This document shows, in pieces, positions 55,462 through 63,866 of a DNA stretch of 64,000 bases; within the stretch, counting starts at the first letter, position 1, and every line of letters starts with the position of its first letter. A program made the translations under genes and the position numbers. Source of the DNA: Thalassocella blandensis (GTDB taxonomy: Bacteria > Pseudomonadota > Gammaproteobacteria > Pseudomonadales > Cellvibrionaceae); assembly GCA_902141825.1 (NCBI GenBank), contig CABFPG010000001.1:806001-870000 (forward strand), given 5' to 3'. The notes below the pieces were generated by a model. That model made no database searches, was not told where the DNA came from, and worked only from the letters and a program-made list of their open reading frames with translations.

Positions 55462-55512
55462 CGCAAGCGAGCCGAGGCCATGCCTGGAATCGCTTGCGCA
55501 TCCTGCGTTTTT
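55462..55512 (+). terminator. Terminator-like hairpin after chitinase
   Basis: CGCAAGCGA (55462-55470) pairs with TCGCTTGCG (55490-55498), with an inner AGGC/GCCT stem. Five T's follow ten bases later (55508-55512). It lies 112 bases after the chitinase stop. Confidence 0.55.
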
Positions 55513-55620
55513 GTATTTTCAAACAGACAGAAATTTTTCTGCTTCCTGTTTGATACTCAACTGCTCGTCATCTGTCTCATTATGAGTTTATTTGCAACAG
55601 GATCTTGATCAACGCAATGT

Positions 55621-55646
55621 ATCACTCTTAAATATCACTCTTAAAT
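55621..55646. repeat. Perfect 13-base direct repeat
   Basis: ATCACTCTTAAAT occurs twice in tandem. It lies in the 350-base spacer between chitinase and the methyltransferase, which otherwise holds only the hairpin at 55462. Confidence 0.8.
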
Positions 55647-55701
55647 ATGAATCTTAGCGATCAGAGATTCTGGCATTGAATTTCCATTTCGCAGATATAA
55701 T

Positions 55702-56313
55702 TCACGGCAGTTTTTGCAAAATGTAGTACGCGTGAAGCTCCGGGTATTGATCGTATTCGAAATGCCGACATAGACAGCCCAGGCTTTCTATCAACCGGGT
55801 AAACCCTTGCACCCCGAGACTTGCATAGTACATTTGCGGCCCCATCGCGCTATCAACATGTTCACCGCTGTCCTGTATTCCACCGCAAGAAAAAATTAAT
55901 ACGCCATTCGGATTCAGGCTTGCAACCAGCTTTCTCATCACCTTCACTTGCTGCGCTAAAGGGACATGCCAAATGCTATCCCAAGCACTGATAAAATCGT
56001 ACTGTTTGGGAATATTCCATTCACAGATATCTTGATGATAAAACGAAAGCTGGGGATGGCGTTGTTTTGCCAAGCTCAGCATTTCGTTCGAAACGTCAAC
56101 ACCGTCAGGCTTAAACCCGTGTTCCAGTAAAAGTTCGATAAATCGGCCCGTGCAACCACAACCGACATCAAGCGCGCGACGAAGCTCGGTAGATTCTTGA
56201 ACAAATTTCAGGGCGCGTCGGTGGGCATCTATGCCGTTGTGACGATTAAATGTGTCACCAGTCCATAGATGCGTTATCTGGTCATACGCTCTGCCAATGT
56301 CTGTTGGATGCAT
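55702..56313 (-). CDS. Class I SAM-dependent methyltransferase
   Basis: 203 residues. The SAM-binding motif I reads ALDVGCGCTGRFIELLL, followed by GVDVSNEMLSLAK (acidic loop) and ISAWDSIWHVPL, with LNPNGVLIFSCGG as motif III. It is soluble. The substrate is unknown; the WDSIWH segment is typical of small-molecule methyltransferases rather than DNA or rRNA enzymes. It stands alone between repeat-bearing spacers. Confidence 0.88.
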   Translation of the reverse strand: MHPTDIGRAYDQITHLWTGDTFNRHNGIDAHRRALKFVQESTELRRALDVGCGCTGRFIELLLEHGFKPDGVDVSNEMLSLAKQRHPQLSFYHQDICEWNIPKQYDFISAWDSIWHVPLAQQVKVMRKLVASLNPNGVLIFSCGGIQDSGEHVDSAMGPQMYYASLGVQGFTRLIESLGCLCRHFEYDQYPELHAYYILQKLP

Positions 56314-56638
56314 AGATGTTACCAGGGGCTATTCTTTGAGTTTTGTATTAAGGGTTTTGTATTAAGGCTTTTGTATCAAACACTCTAATTAAATACCCTG
56401 GCCTTACTCTTCGAGCGATTTTGAGGGCGGGGTGTTTGATTGCTTTGATTGCTATGATTACTTTGCTTAGTTTTAATGTTCCAGCAGTCCAATTATTTCT
56501 GCTATCGCTGTAAATATTCGCCAAGCGCTAATTTTAAAACCCAATCTTTAATAATTAGAGAAACAACTGCAACCACTAATATTAAATAGTACCAATTGAC
56601 TTTGAATAGTGGCACAGGCTTTTAACGTTTAAAAGCTT
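56314..56638. other. AT-rich spacer with 14-base repeat
   Basis: 325 bases without a gene, containing the repeat at 56341-56382. No terminator or promoter could be placed. Confidence 0.4.
56341..56382. repeat. 14-base tandem repeat, three units
   Basis: TTTTGTATTAAGGG, TTTTGTATTAAGGC and TTTTGTATCAAACA in tandem. The unit resembles the 14-base repeat after the second peptide precursor (CTTTTGAATAAGGG type). Confidence 0.85.
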
Positions 56639-57121
56639 CTAGCTTCGACTAAACGCCTCTAAAGCCTCACCAGCAAGCTGATATCCCACCCATTCACTCT
56701 TCGGTTTCGCGCCAATGGATTCATAAAACTGGATAGCGGGTTCATTCCAGTCCAACACATTCCACTCAAAACGCCCGCAATTTTTGGCTAATGCATTTTG
56801 AGCTAAAAATTTAAGCATGGCTTTACCGGCGCCAACATTGCGAAACTCGGGGTCGACATATAAGTCTTCCAGGTACAAGCCATTTTTCCCTTGCCAAGTG
56901 GAGTAATTGTAAAAATATACGGCAAATCCAATAGCGGTATCATCCAACGTACAAATGATGGCTTCGACTGTCGCATCGGGTCCAAAGATAGTTCTTTCGA
57001 TATCCGTTACCTGAGCGATCACTTGGTCCTCAGCTTTTTCGTAACGGGCAAGATCCTTGATAAACTTCAGAATTAATGCTGCGTCAGTTTTTACGGCAGG
57101 TCGAATTACGATTTGACTCAT
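56639..57121 (-). CDS. GNAT acetyltransferase, diamine-acetyltransferase-like
   Basis: 160 residues. It closely follows the spermidine/spermine acetyltransferase-like pattern: FYNYSTWQGKNGLYLEDLYV, then PEFRNVGAGKAMLKFLA (CoA loop), CGRFEWNVLDWNEPAIQFYE and a C-terminal YQLAGEALEAF. It probably acetylates an amine; the exact substrate is unknown. Confidence 0.88.
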   Translation of the reverse strand: MSQIVIRPAVKTDAALILKFIKDLARYEKAEDQVIAQVTDIERTIFGPDATVEAIICTLDDTAIGFAVYFYNYSTWQGKNGLYLEDLYVDPEFRNVGAGKAMLKFLAQNALAKNCGRFEWNVLDWNEPAIQFYESIGAKPKSEWVGYQLAGEALEAFSRS

Positions 57122-57497
57122 CGAATTAATCTCTTTTTATTTCAGTTACACTGGCGGATAGCCTTTCCAAGGACGACGCAGGGGTTTACAGGCAATTATG
57201 AGAAATCACAGGGAATCACGAAAATCTCAAGAAATCACAAGCCAAAAACCCACACACTTGCCGTCCACTACGGTTCGGGTTTTATTCTAGCGGATTCTAC
57301 AGCAAACGTTTAGCTGAAAAACCAATGTCGTCGGTAAACTGGAAAGGTAAATTATCGGAAGAATGGAAAAAACAGACAACGAGAAGATGCAAAATGTTCA
57401 TCCACAACAACTTACAAAAGCCCGGATAACAGGCAATGCAAGCCATTGTGTGGTCGTTTATATGATTGTCGTTATGTGGATGTCGTCAATAAGGCGC
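57122..57497. other. Spacer, no gene seen
   Basis: 376 bases between the acetyltransferase start and the 3' end of the His-rich gene. It contains short near-repeats of GAAATCACAAG (57198-57242) and nothing else I can interpret. Confidence 0.4.
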
Positions 57498-58805
57498 TTA
57501 CTTATATTTATCCGTAAACTCTCGATCGAGCGCCAGATCACGACTTCCCAGCACAGCCTCTTTCACTTCAGAGTACGCATGCGTTTGCGTGTCAAACAAT
57601 GAGCCTTGTGAAATTCTATTACCCTGCTTATTCAACGCGTAGTCAATCTCTTTGGCCGTGATATTGGTAGGGGCACTATCCCCGCGCATAAAATTAAACG
57701 TAAGATTCGTGGTGGACATGTCAGTCTCACCCGGCGTTTTAAAACTATCGGCTCCGAATCGCTGGTTCGGGTCCAACTTCGCTTTGACGTTAGCGAGGGC
57801 CATTTGATGTGAGCGAACAATATCTGAACTTGTCCCAGAAGTCCCCATCAGGGTGTGCATGCCTTTGTCTTGCCTTTTACGTGTGGCGTAATCATTTGTC
57901 AAATCAACACCAAAGGCCTGACGTGAATGGCCTTGACGATTGTCCGGTTTCATCCGGGTTTTACCATATTTGCCATCGGTTTCCTGATTACGTTTTTGCT
58001 GCAGGTTTTCATGACCTGCCATCGCCGCCTCAATACCGAGTTTGGACTGCTCTTTTGTAAGTGGCCCCTGTTTACCCTCGATCATCAGGTGCATCAAATC
58101 ATCATAATTTTTATCGCCCGGCGCTCCTGAGCGAATGTAATGCAGTGAAGTATCCAGGTTTCGCTTCACTTCCTTCTGATATTGTGCGGGGGAGTTTTGT
58201 AACATGTCTTGATTACGCAACCAAAAGTCGGCACGCTGAGTATGCGCCATATGCGCACTCTGCTTAAACTCATTTGAATGAATATTATTGAGGTTGGCTT
58301 TGGTGCTTTCCACTTTGCCTTTTTCAAAATCGCGATCACGCGACCAGTTGTCAGCCCGTTTGTTGAAATCTTTCATACTCGAATACTGCGTATTCATATT
58401 GGTTTTCAACAGAAAGTCGCGTCGGTGTTTCGGCATAGACTCATCCGGAAGAATCGCCTGCTTACCTATCCAGTGCCCTGTCACGTCCGGTTTTTTCCCC
58501 GGAGCACCATTTCCAGGCTCTTGCGTATGCGTCGAATAATGTTTACCCGAATGACCATTTGCCGATGACGAGGAAGAGTGATGCCCATGCGAATGATGCG
58601 ACTTGGAAGAGTGACTGTGTTTGTGGGTTTTATGTTCATGGCTTTTATGCTCGTGGCCAGAAACATGCTTAAAACTGGATTCATTCAGCTTGGTTTTCGG
58701 CGGCCCACTGTGTTTCACCCCACCGTTTTTGGGCGCGGCACTCTGTTGTTTCGCCGGCTGTTTGTATTGATGCTTGACGCTGCCAGAACCTAGTTTATTA
58801 AACAT
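57498..58805 (-). CDS. His/Ser-rich N-terminal protein, putative secreted effector, unknown function
   Basis: 435 residues. Residues 40-85 are His/Ser/Lys-rich (HEHKSHEHKTHKHSHSSKSH), much like the N-terminus of the ADP-ribosyltransferase-like protein 5 kb away. Residues 100-300 are charged and helical (NKRADNWSRDRDFEKGKVES). The C-terminal third contains MHTLMGTSGTSSDIVRSHQM and TNLTFNFMRGD, which I cannot assign. There is no signal peptide or membrane segment. A weak AAGAG precedes the ATG. The 131-aa gene upstream on the same strand might be its partner. An effector role is inferred only from composition and neighbourhood. Confidence 0.75.
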   Translation of the reverse strand: MFNKLGSGSVKHQYKQPAKQQSAAPKNGGVKHSGPPKTKLNESSFKHVSGHEHKSHEHKTHKHSHSSKSHHSHGHHSSSSSANGHSGKHYSTHTQEPGNGAPGKKPDVTGHWIGKQAILPDESMPKHRRDFLLKTNMNTQYSSMKDFNKRADNWSRDRDFEKGKVESTKANLNNIHSNEFKQSAHMAHTQRADFWLRNQDMLQNSPAQYQKEVKRNLDTSLHYIRSGAPGDKNYDDLMHLMIEGKQGPLTKEQSKLGIEAAMAGHENLQQKRNQETDGKYGKTRMKPDNRQGHSRQAFGVDLTNDYATRKRQDKGMHTLMGTSGTSSDIVRSHQMALANVKAKLDPNQRFGADSFKTPGETDMSTTNLTFNFMRGDSAPTNITAKEIDYALNKQGNRISQGSLFDTQTHAYSEVKEAVLGSRDLALDREFTDKYK

Positions 58806-59191
58806 TGAGGATACTCTTCAGGTTTTCTTCAGGATTATTGAAACTTTATTTTCAAGCTCTCGGTGAATTCTTTACCGTATGTATTAGGCTTGTGGTTGTG
58901 CGTCCAAAAAAGTTCAAATATTTACCGTACACCTGAAAAACCCTGAAATAACATCACATATATAGGACATATTGAAAAGGAAAGAATAAGAAAAGAAAAT
59001 GAGAAGGGAAAAGTTAACAAAGCCTGGCAACCTGGAAAGCCAATACAGAGATGCCCGTGGCTAAGGAGGATCAACCTGGAGGATTATAAATGTCTCAACA
59101 CTCGTCACCAGGTGCCATGCACTTTAATTCACGCGCCGGAAAAACGTTTCATTAAATGCATAAGTGAGGGCTTCAGCATAAAAGTTCATCG
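58806..59191. other. Spacer with candidate tiny ORF
   Basis: 386 bases, purine-rich on the plus strand near 58970-59015. Contains the 21-codon candidate at 59091-59156; otherwise nothing seen. Confidence 0.4.
59091..59156 (+). CDS. Candidate 21-aa small ORF
   Basis: ATG at 59091 is preceded by a strong GGAGG eight bases upstream and encodes MSQHSSPGAMHFNSRAGKTF plus His. It has no recognised motif. The ribosome site is the only support, so it could be chance. Confidence 0.25.
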
Positions 59192-59587
59192 TTATATTGC
59201 CGAAACGTCTTTAGTTATCTTTTTTTTAAGGGGGGACTCTGGAACATTTGAAAAGGTTAACAGTAATTCACTCCAGCGTTCGCCATTAAAAATGTACACC
59301 TTCGATGCGCCAATATAATCGCAATAATCTAATAGTGAAAACGAATCATCATGCTCTTTGGGCTGAACATGGCTCCAATCATATCCATGTGATTTAATCG
59401 ACGCTTCGGCACTACCAGCTTCCAAGCGAGTAATATTCCCCAGTGATACCAGCCTTACAGCTTGTTGCGTGTTATTAAAATCAGTTCGAAGAACAGTGCC
59501 TACATCCACTTCGTCATCAAAATGGCATACAACTGAGCGAAAGATATTGGTTGTTTGGTCGAAATGTGCAATCACACAATATTTCAT
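59192..59587 (-). CDS. Hypothetical protein, 131 aa
   Basis: ATG at 59587 with CGGAG six bases upstream, chosen over one 12 codons earlier. A soluble alpha/beta protein (KYCVIAHFDQTTNIFRSVVC, FDDEVDVGTVLRTD, KVYIFNGERWSELLLTF). I recognise no family. It lies upstream of the His/Ser-rich effector-like gene on the same strand, 386 bases away, so it could be an immunity or chaperone partner, but that is only positional. Confidence 0.7.
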   Translation of the reverse strand: MKYCVIAHFDQTTNIFRSVVCHFDDEVDVGTVLRTDFNNTQQAVRLVSLGNITRLEAGSAEASIKSHGYDWSHVQPKEHDDSFSLLDYCDYIGASKVYIFNGERWSELLLTFSNVPESPLKKKITKDVSAI

Positions 59588-59764
59588 CACCGACTCCGTG
59601 GCATTTAAGGTTATGCGCGCCACCGGCAGTGTACTATTTTCAGCCTTTCACACCGGTGTTGGTAGCGTGGACCGTATTATGGCGCTTTACCTGCCCTGGG
59701 AATAGTCTGGGAATGCTTAAATTCATGTGCGAGATATCTTACAGTTTAAGGTGACACGCCAGGT

Positions 59765-61798
59765 CTACCCACATCGGCTCACGACAGTGGCATTATGTTT
59801 TATGACGGCCTGAAAGCTTTTCAAATTACCTTCCAGTTCATCCCGGTATAAACTCTTTTCCTTGCATTGTCTTAACACATAATTACATGTTCTAACGACC
59901 GAGCGCCAACGAGGCTTTTGAGGCAGCGTGTTGATCGAAAAATACCGTTCCATAGCACGTGCACGCAACCGGCCATCATCCACGCCAACGCTCCACACCT
60001 TGCTTTTTTCGGCCAGTTCAAGCTTTCCAGTTTGTGTGTGCTCCTCCCACATCTGCAGAGCGAGATGCATCATTTCAACCAGCTGTTGACGATACTTTTC
60101 ACTTTGATAGACGCTCTTATGAGCATTCGAAATGTTGGCTTCATCCTTTCTGGCTACATCCTTTTCTGAATTACCTCCTGATTGGAGTTTATCTTTTCTC
60201 GTATAACGGCTAATGTCCACCACATCACTAGCGACTGGGAGAATACCTCGCACGTTTTTAAGGGCCGCGCTTGGCAGACTGAAATCCGTATTTTGTATAT
60301 CAACGAGACTGTTCGGGACGTGCGACGTTGAGCTACCAGCAGCCAGGTTCTCAGTTTTGCGATTCAGAGCAACATCAGTAAATCCACTCTCTCTATTCTT
60401 TTCAGCAGACTCGCTTATTGAGGAGATCTGGGTAGCGGTTACATTCGATTTTGTTTTCAATTCATTTTTAATTTTCATCAACCCCCAAAGCAAAAACAAA
60501 CTTACCATCGCACAAGCAATGGCAATTAAGCCGCGGCCCCACCAGTGGACAGGAGGGTTTTCAGTAGAGGAAAACGTAAAACTTGAACGCAGCTGATGCG
60601 TTTTAATAGAATTTTTCAAGGCCTGTTGATTCGCCAGTGTACTGGCATACAAATGCCAGTTATGACTTGCCTGTTTAAAGTCATGCTGTTTTTCAGCGAG
60701 CTTAGCCATTGTTTGGTAAAGGTCAATTTGAAAATTAAATTCATTTTCCGATTTGATGTCCTGCTTGGCTTTTTTGTATGCTTCCTCTGCTTTGCTAAAA
60801 TCGTTGAGTTTTTCCCACACCTTGCCTTGCACATACCAGTACTTTGGGTTACTCGTGGTTGCTTGAAGTAAGTTCCAGGTCAACCTGGCCTTGTTAAGAT
60901 GTGCCTGAGCTTCATTTGTTTTATCCATAGAAACAAAAACTTCTGCCAGCAAAACATACACCTTTGCCAGCGAGTGATAAGCATTTTGCACCTGCAATGC
61001 CGCGGCAGATTCTTGCAGAAGTTCAACCGCCTTGTGAGCATCACCATTTTTATGGAAGGTATCTCCTAAATTTGCCAGCGTTAGCGCCGCGCGAGCAGGT
61101 TGATTGATGTCTTGATAAATACTGTAAGCGCGTCGTTGCGCAACGATAGCTTCATCAAATGCCCCTCGCTCTCGATACAATGACCCCAAATTATTCAATG
61201 TGCTCGCACGCCCAATGTGATTTCCCACTTCCGCATGCAGGTCATAACTCTCCAATAGCAGTTTGGCCGCAGTGTCGAGATCTCCATAGGCCCGGTAGAC
61301 GTTGGCCAGATCGTTGTACCCCAATGCGAGATATTCTTTATCACCATGTTCAAGCATGAGGGTGAGCGTTTGTTCGAAAGTGGTATAGGATTGTTGATAT
61401 AACCGCTGGGAGAAATAAATAATCCCGAGCTGTCTGAGGCTGTTAATTCTGTCGACTGCCGTTAGCTGTGGGACATCCAGCAAAATTGTTTTTAGGATAC
61501 GTTCAGCAGAGTTTAAATCTCCCGTCGTCTGATAAAGCTTGGCAAGCGCCATGGAAAAATGGAGGTATTGGGGGTCGGTATTACGAAGTCCTTTTATCTG
61601 CTGCTCACAGTTCAGGATCTGCTGGCTGTATTCTTGCTCTGCATTGGGCGAGTATGTACAGGATGAATTTGCATCTACGGACGAACTCAGCCCTATCGCC
61701 ATGAAAAGCAGCGTCAATAGAATTACATTCCCTGGCCCCCTAAAACGATATACACAGCTATGTGCGGCACCACGAGCCTCCGTTGTTATCGTAAGCAT
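59765..61798 (-). CDS. TPR-repeat membrane signalling protein
   Basis: 677 residues from the ATG at 61798 (MLTITTEARG); the frame extends 16 codons upstream without support. A signal segment (VILLTLLFMAIGLSSSVDA) is followed by about eight TPR units (about 85-400, e.g. LNNLGSLYRERGAFDEAIVA), a transmembrane helix (LIAIACAMVSLFLLWGLM, near 440) and a cytoplasmic C-terminus. Its last 110 residues (LALQMWEEHTQTGKLELAEK, PQKPRWRSVVRTCNYVL) match a C-terminal module I have seen attached to other gammaproteobacterial sensory proteins and which has no assigned function. It is divergent from the second peptide precursor. Confidence 0.82.
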   Translation of the reverse strand: MLTITTEARGAAHSCVYRFRGPGNVILLTLLFMAIGLSSSVDANSSCTYSPNAEQEYSQQILNCEQQIKGLRNTDPQYLHFSMALAKLYQTTGDLNSAERILKTILLDVPQLTAVDRINSLRQLGIIYFSQRLYQQSYTTFEQTLTLMLEHGDKEYLALGYNDLANVYRAYGDLDTAAKLLLESYDLHAEVGNHIGRASTLNNLGSLYRERGAFDEAIVAQRRAYSIYQDINQPARAALTLANLGDTFHKNGDAHKAVELLQESAAALQVQNAYHSLAKVYVLLAEVFVSMDKTNEAQAHLNKARLTWNLLQATTSNPKYWYVQGKVWEKLNDFSKAEEAYKKAKQDIKSENEFNFQIDLYQTMAKLAEKQHDFKQASHNWHLYASTLANQQALKNSIKTHQLRSSFTFSSTENPPVHWWGRGLIAIACAMVSLFLLWGLMKIKNELKTKSNVTATQISSISESAEKNRESGFTDVALNRKTENLAAGSSTSHVPNSLVDIQNTDFSLPSAALKNVRGILPVASDVVDISRYTRKDKLQSGGNSEKDVARKDEANISNAHKSVYQSEKYRQQLVEMMHLALQMWEEHTQTGKLELAEKSKVWSVGVDDGRLRARAMERYFSINTLPQKPRWRSVVRTCNYVLRQCKEKSLYRDELEGNLKSFQAVIKHNATVVSRCG

Positions 61799-62150
61799 AG
61801 TTTTCCCTTGAGTTACACTTTCTCTTTTTATCAATGTACGCACCACCTTAAGAAAGTCGGTATCTATTCAATAAAGAAAGTCGATATTGGCTGACATAAA
61901 CATCCTGTGAGCTGGGCATAAATTGGAGAAAAGTCTTTATATTTCAAAGTTTTATTCAATTTACGCTTCTAGACTTATAGCCCCTAGCCCCCTGATTTAT
62001 TCCCTATTCCGTCCTTCCCAAGCTCAGTCGAATCCGCTGAAATAGCAACCGTGAATGTGACGTTGTGTTTAGTAAACACTGTTTGCCTGCATCTGACAGT
62101 GAAAAATTAACATTCCCTACAAACCAATTAACCCGTATGAGGATGCCCAA
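61799..62150. other. Divergent upstream region of peptide 2
   Basis: 352 AT-rich bases between the TPR gene and the second precursor. It contains a near direct repeat (AAGAAAGTCGGTATC and AAGAAAGTCGATATT near 61850-61900) and the palindrome at 62065-62079. Confidence 0.45.
62065..62079. promoter_or_regulatory. Perfect 15-base palindrome upstream of peptide 2
   Basis: GTGTTTA-G-TAAACAC, seven-base arms, 72 bases before the precursor ATG. A candidate operator; no regulator is known. Confidence 0.4.
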
Positions 62151-62357
62151 ATGTTCAGGAAAGACACTAAAAATACGCCTGCAAAAGACAATGATCAGCA
62201 CAAACTGGAGATAATTGAGGAGGCTCTGCTGGATAGTGTATCCGGTGGGTCGGGGCTTGATTTATCGGGTATTGACCTGTCTGAGATCGACCTGCCAATT
62301 ATTGAACCGCCCATTTGTGTAGGCTCCCAGTTTTGTATGATAAGAGCTTTTGAATAA
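62151..62357 (+). CDS. Double-glycine leader peptide precursor with Ser pentads (peptide 2)
   Basis: 68 residues with GAGGA seven bases before the ATG. The leader (residues 1-33) ends LEIIEEALLDSVSGG, differing from peptide 1 only in the first of those 15 residues. The 35-residue core opens with three pentads, SGLDL-SGIDL-SEIDL, then PIIEPPICVGSQF, and has two Cys eight and two... six residues apart in CVGSQFC. No exporter is encoded next to it, so it probably uses the C39 exporter at 45811-47973. The C-terminal codons (RAFE) run into a 14-base tandem repeat, so the tail may vary between strains. Secretion and processing are inferred from the leader. Confidence 0.85.
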   Translation: MFRKDTKNTPAKDNDQHKLEIIEEALLDSVSGGSGLDLSGIDLSEIDLPIIEPPICVGSQFCMIRAFE

Positions 62358-62381
62358 GGGCTTTTGAATAAGAGCTTGTTG
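62340..62381. repeat. 14-base tandem repeat overlapping the 3' end of peptide 2
   Basis: ATAAGAGCTTTTGA, ATAAGGGCTTTTGA and ATAAGAGCTTGTTG in tandem. The peptide stop codon (62355-62357) is in the second unit. Confidence 0.85.
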
Positions 62382-62418
62382 CAAGCGCTAAGCGCAGCAA
62401 GGACTCACCCGAAAACGG

Positions 62419-62444
62419 GGTAAGGACGGTGATTTGTCCTTACC
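62419..62444 (+). terminator. Hairpin after peptide 2
   Basis: GGTAAGGAC and GTCCTTACC form a nine-pair perfect stem with an eight-base loop, followed by TTATTC. A weak T-tract makes it a possible terminator or 3' stabiliser. Confidence 0.45.
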
Positions 62445-62610
62445 TTATTCACCTGTAAGACCATGAATAGCCAGCTTCCACTTTTCATGTATCTTTCATA
62501 ATAAAACCTATATTTTATATGGTTATATTCTTTTCAGCCTATGGTCCTGTCAAACTGTCGCGCAGACACTTCCACTTAACGCAATGCTCGACCATATGTC
62601 TTGTATAAGC

Positions 62611-62644
62611 CCCTCAAATATTTAGACTTCATGAGGGATTTTTT
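62611..62644 (+). terminator. Second possible terminator upstream of RND operon
   Basis: CCCTCA (62611-62616) pairs with TGAGGG (62632-62637), followed by ATTTTTT. Six-pair stem with a complete T-tract. The 432-base spacer 62358-62789 holds no gene. Confidence 0.5.
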
Positions 62645-62789
62645 ACTAAAATACATCCTCCAATAAAAATCACCTATTTGGCATATCCTGTCACGCTTAT
62701 CCCGCTTTGTAATATTGATTTAGCCACCCCGTAAAGGGCAACCATTGCACGCAACATTAATAAATTAAAAACACTGGAGACATTACTTA

Positions 62790-63866
62790 ATGAATCGCTG
62801 TTTTGTCAGAGTAATCACCGTTTTACTTCTTATACATACTTCCTCTAGCTGGGCACAGACCGGTGCCGTACCAGTATTTGCTACAGTGGTTGAACGCAAG
62901 CCTTTCGTCGATGAAATTGAAGCCCTCGGTACACTGCAAGCCAAGGAGAACGTCGCATTAACTTCCACCGTGACGGAGCTAGTGACCAAGGTAAATTTTG
63001 TGGATGGCCAGCGAGTAAAACAAGGCGATGTCTTAGTGGAAATGAATTCTGCAGAAGAAAATGCCCTGCTTGCCGAAGAGCGTCTTCGAATGAAAGAGGC
63101 TGAGCGCCAGGTTCACCGTTTGGAACCGCTGGTAAAGCGCAATGCCGCTTCAGAACAAGCTCTGGATGCACAACAGTTGGAACTGCAGACCGCAAAGGCG
63201 CGAATGGAAGCGATTGAGCAGCGAATTCGTCAACGTAAGATTATCGCACCGTTTGATGGTGTCCTGGGGCTACGCAACATCAGCGTCGGCACGCTTTCCC
63301 AGCCGGGTGCCCTCATCACCACCATCGACTATGACAGTGAAATGAAACTGGATTTTTCCGTGCCTGAAATTTTCCTCTCTATATTAAAGCCAGGGGTAAA
63401 TGTAGAAGCCAAAACCAGTGCCTGGCCCAACCGAGTGTTTAACGGCACTGTCGCCAGTGTTGATAGCCGAATTGATCAAGTCACACGCTCCATTGTGGTT
63501 CGTGCCATTTTGCAGAACCACCAGCACGATCTGCGCCCCGGTCTACTAATGCGGGTAAAACTTCAGAAAAATCCTCGCGAAGCGCTGGTCATCCCAGAAG
63601 AAGCGCTGGTAATTCGCGGCAATGAGCAATCCGTACTGGCTCTGGTACAACAGGGCGACAAAGTAATTGCTGAAAAGAAGATTGTCGAAATTGGCCAGCG
63701 ACGTAAAGGAGAAGTGGAAATTCTCAGCGGTCTGGAAGAAGGCATGCAGATTGTCACGCATGGCACCATTCGTATTCGACCGGGTTCCGCAGTTGATGTT
63801 CAGGCGATTGATAATAATCAGAGTCTGACAGATTTACTGAATCAGAAACAGGAGAAAGCGCTATGA
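62790..63866 (+). CDS. RND efflux periplasmic adaptor, second system
   Basis: 358 residues with GGAGA nine bases before the ATG. A cleavable signal peptide (VRVITVLLLIHTSSSWAQ) is followed by lipoyl halves (STVTELVTKVNFVDGQRVKQ and KIIAPFDGVLGLRNISVGTL), a short coiled coil and beta-barrel domains. Shorter than the adaptor at 3942 and of a different subfamily (MexH/TriA-like). It overlaps the following pump gene by four bases (ATGA). No regulator is visible next to it. Confidence 0.93.
   Translation: MNRCFVRVITVLLLIHTSSSWAQTGAVPVFATVVERKPFVDEIEALGTLQAKENVALTSTVTELVTKVNFVDGQRVKQGDVLVEMNSAEENALLAEERLRMKEAERQVHRLEPLVKRNAASEQALDAQQLELQTAKARMEAIEQRIRQRKIIAPFDGVLGLRNISVGTLSQPGALITTIDYDSEMKLDFSVPEIFLSILKPGVNVEAKTSAWPNRVFNGTVASVDSRIDQVTRSIVVRAILQNHQHDLRPGLLMRVKLQKNPREALVIPEEALVIRGNEQSVLALVQQGDKVIAEKKIVEIGQRRKGEVEILSGLEEGMQIVTHGTIRIRPGSAVDVQAIDNNQSLTDLLNQKQEKAL

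Noticed and set aside
43503-62080. Shared TAACACT-like box upstream of both peptide precursors (43503-43510 and 62073-62080)
   Set aside because: Only seven of eight bases match, at different distances to the start; too weak to claim a common regulator.
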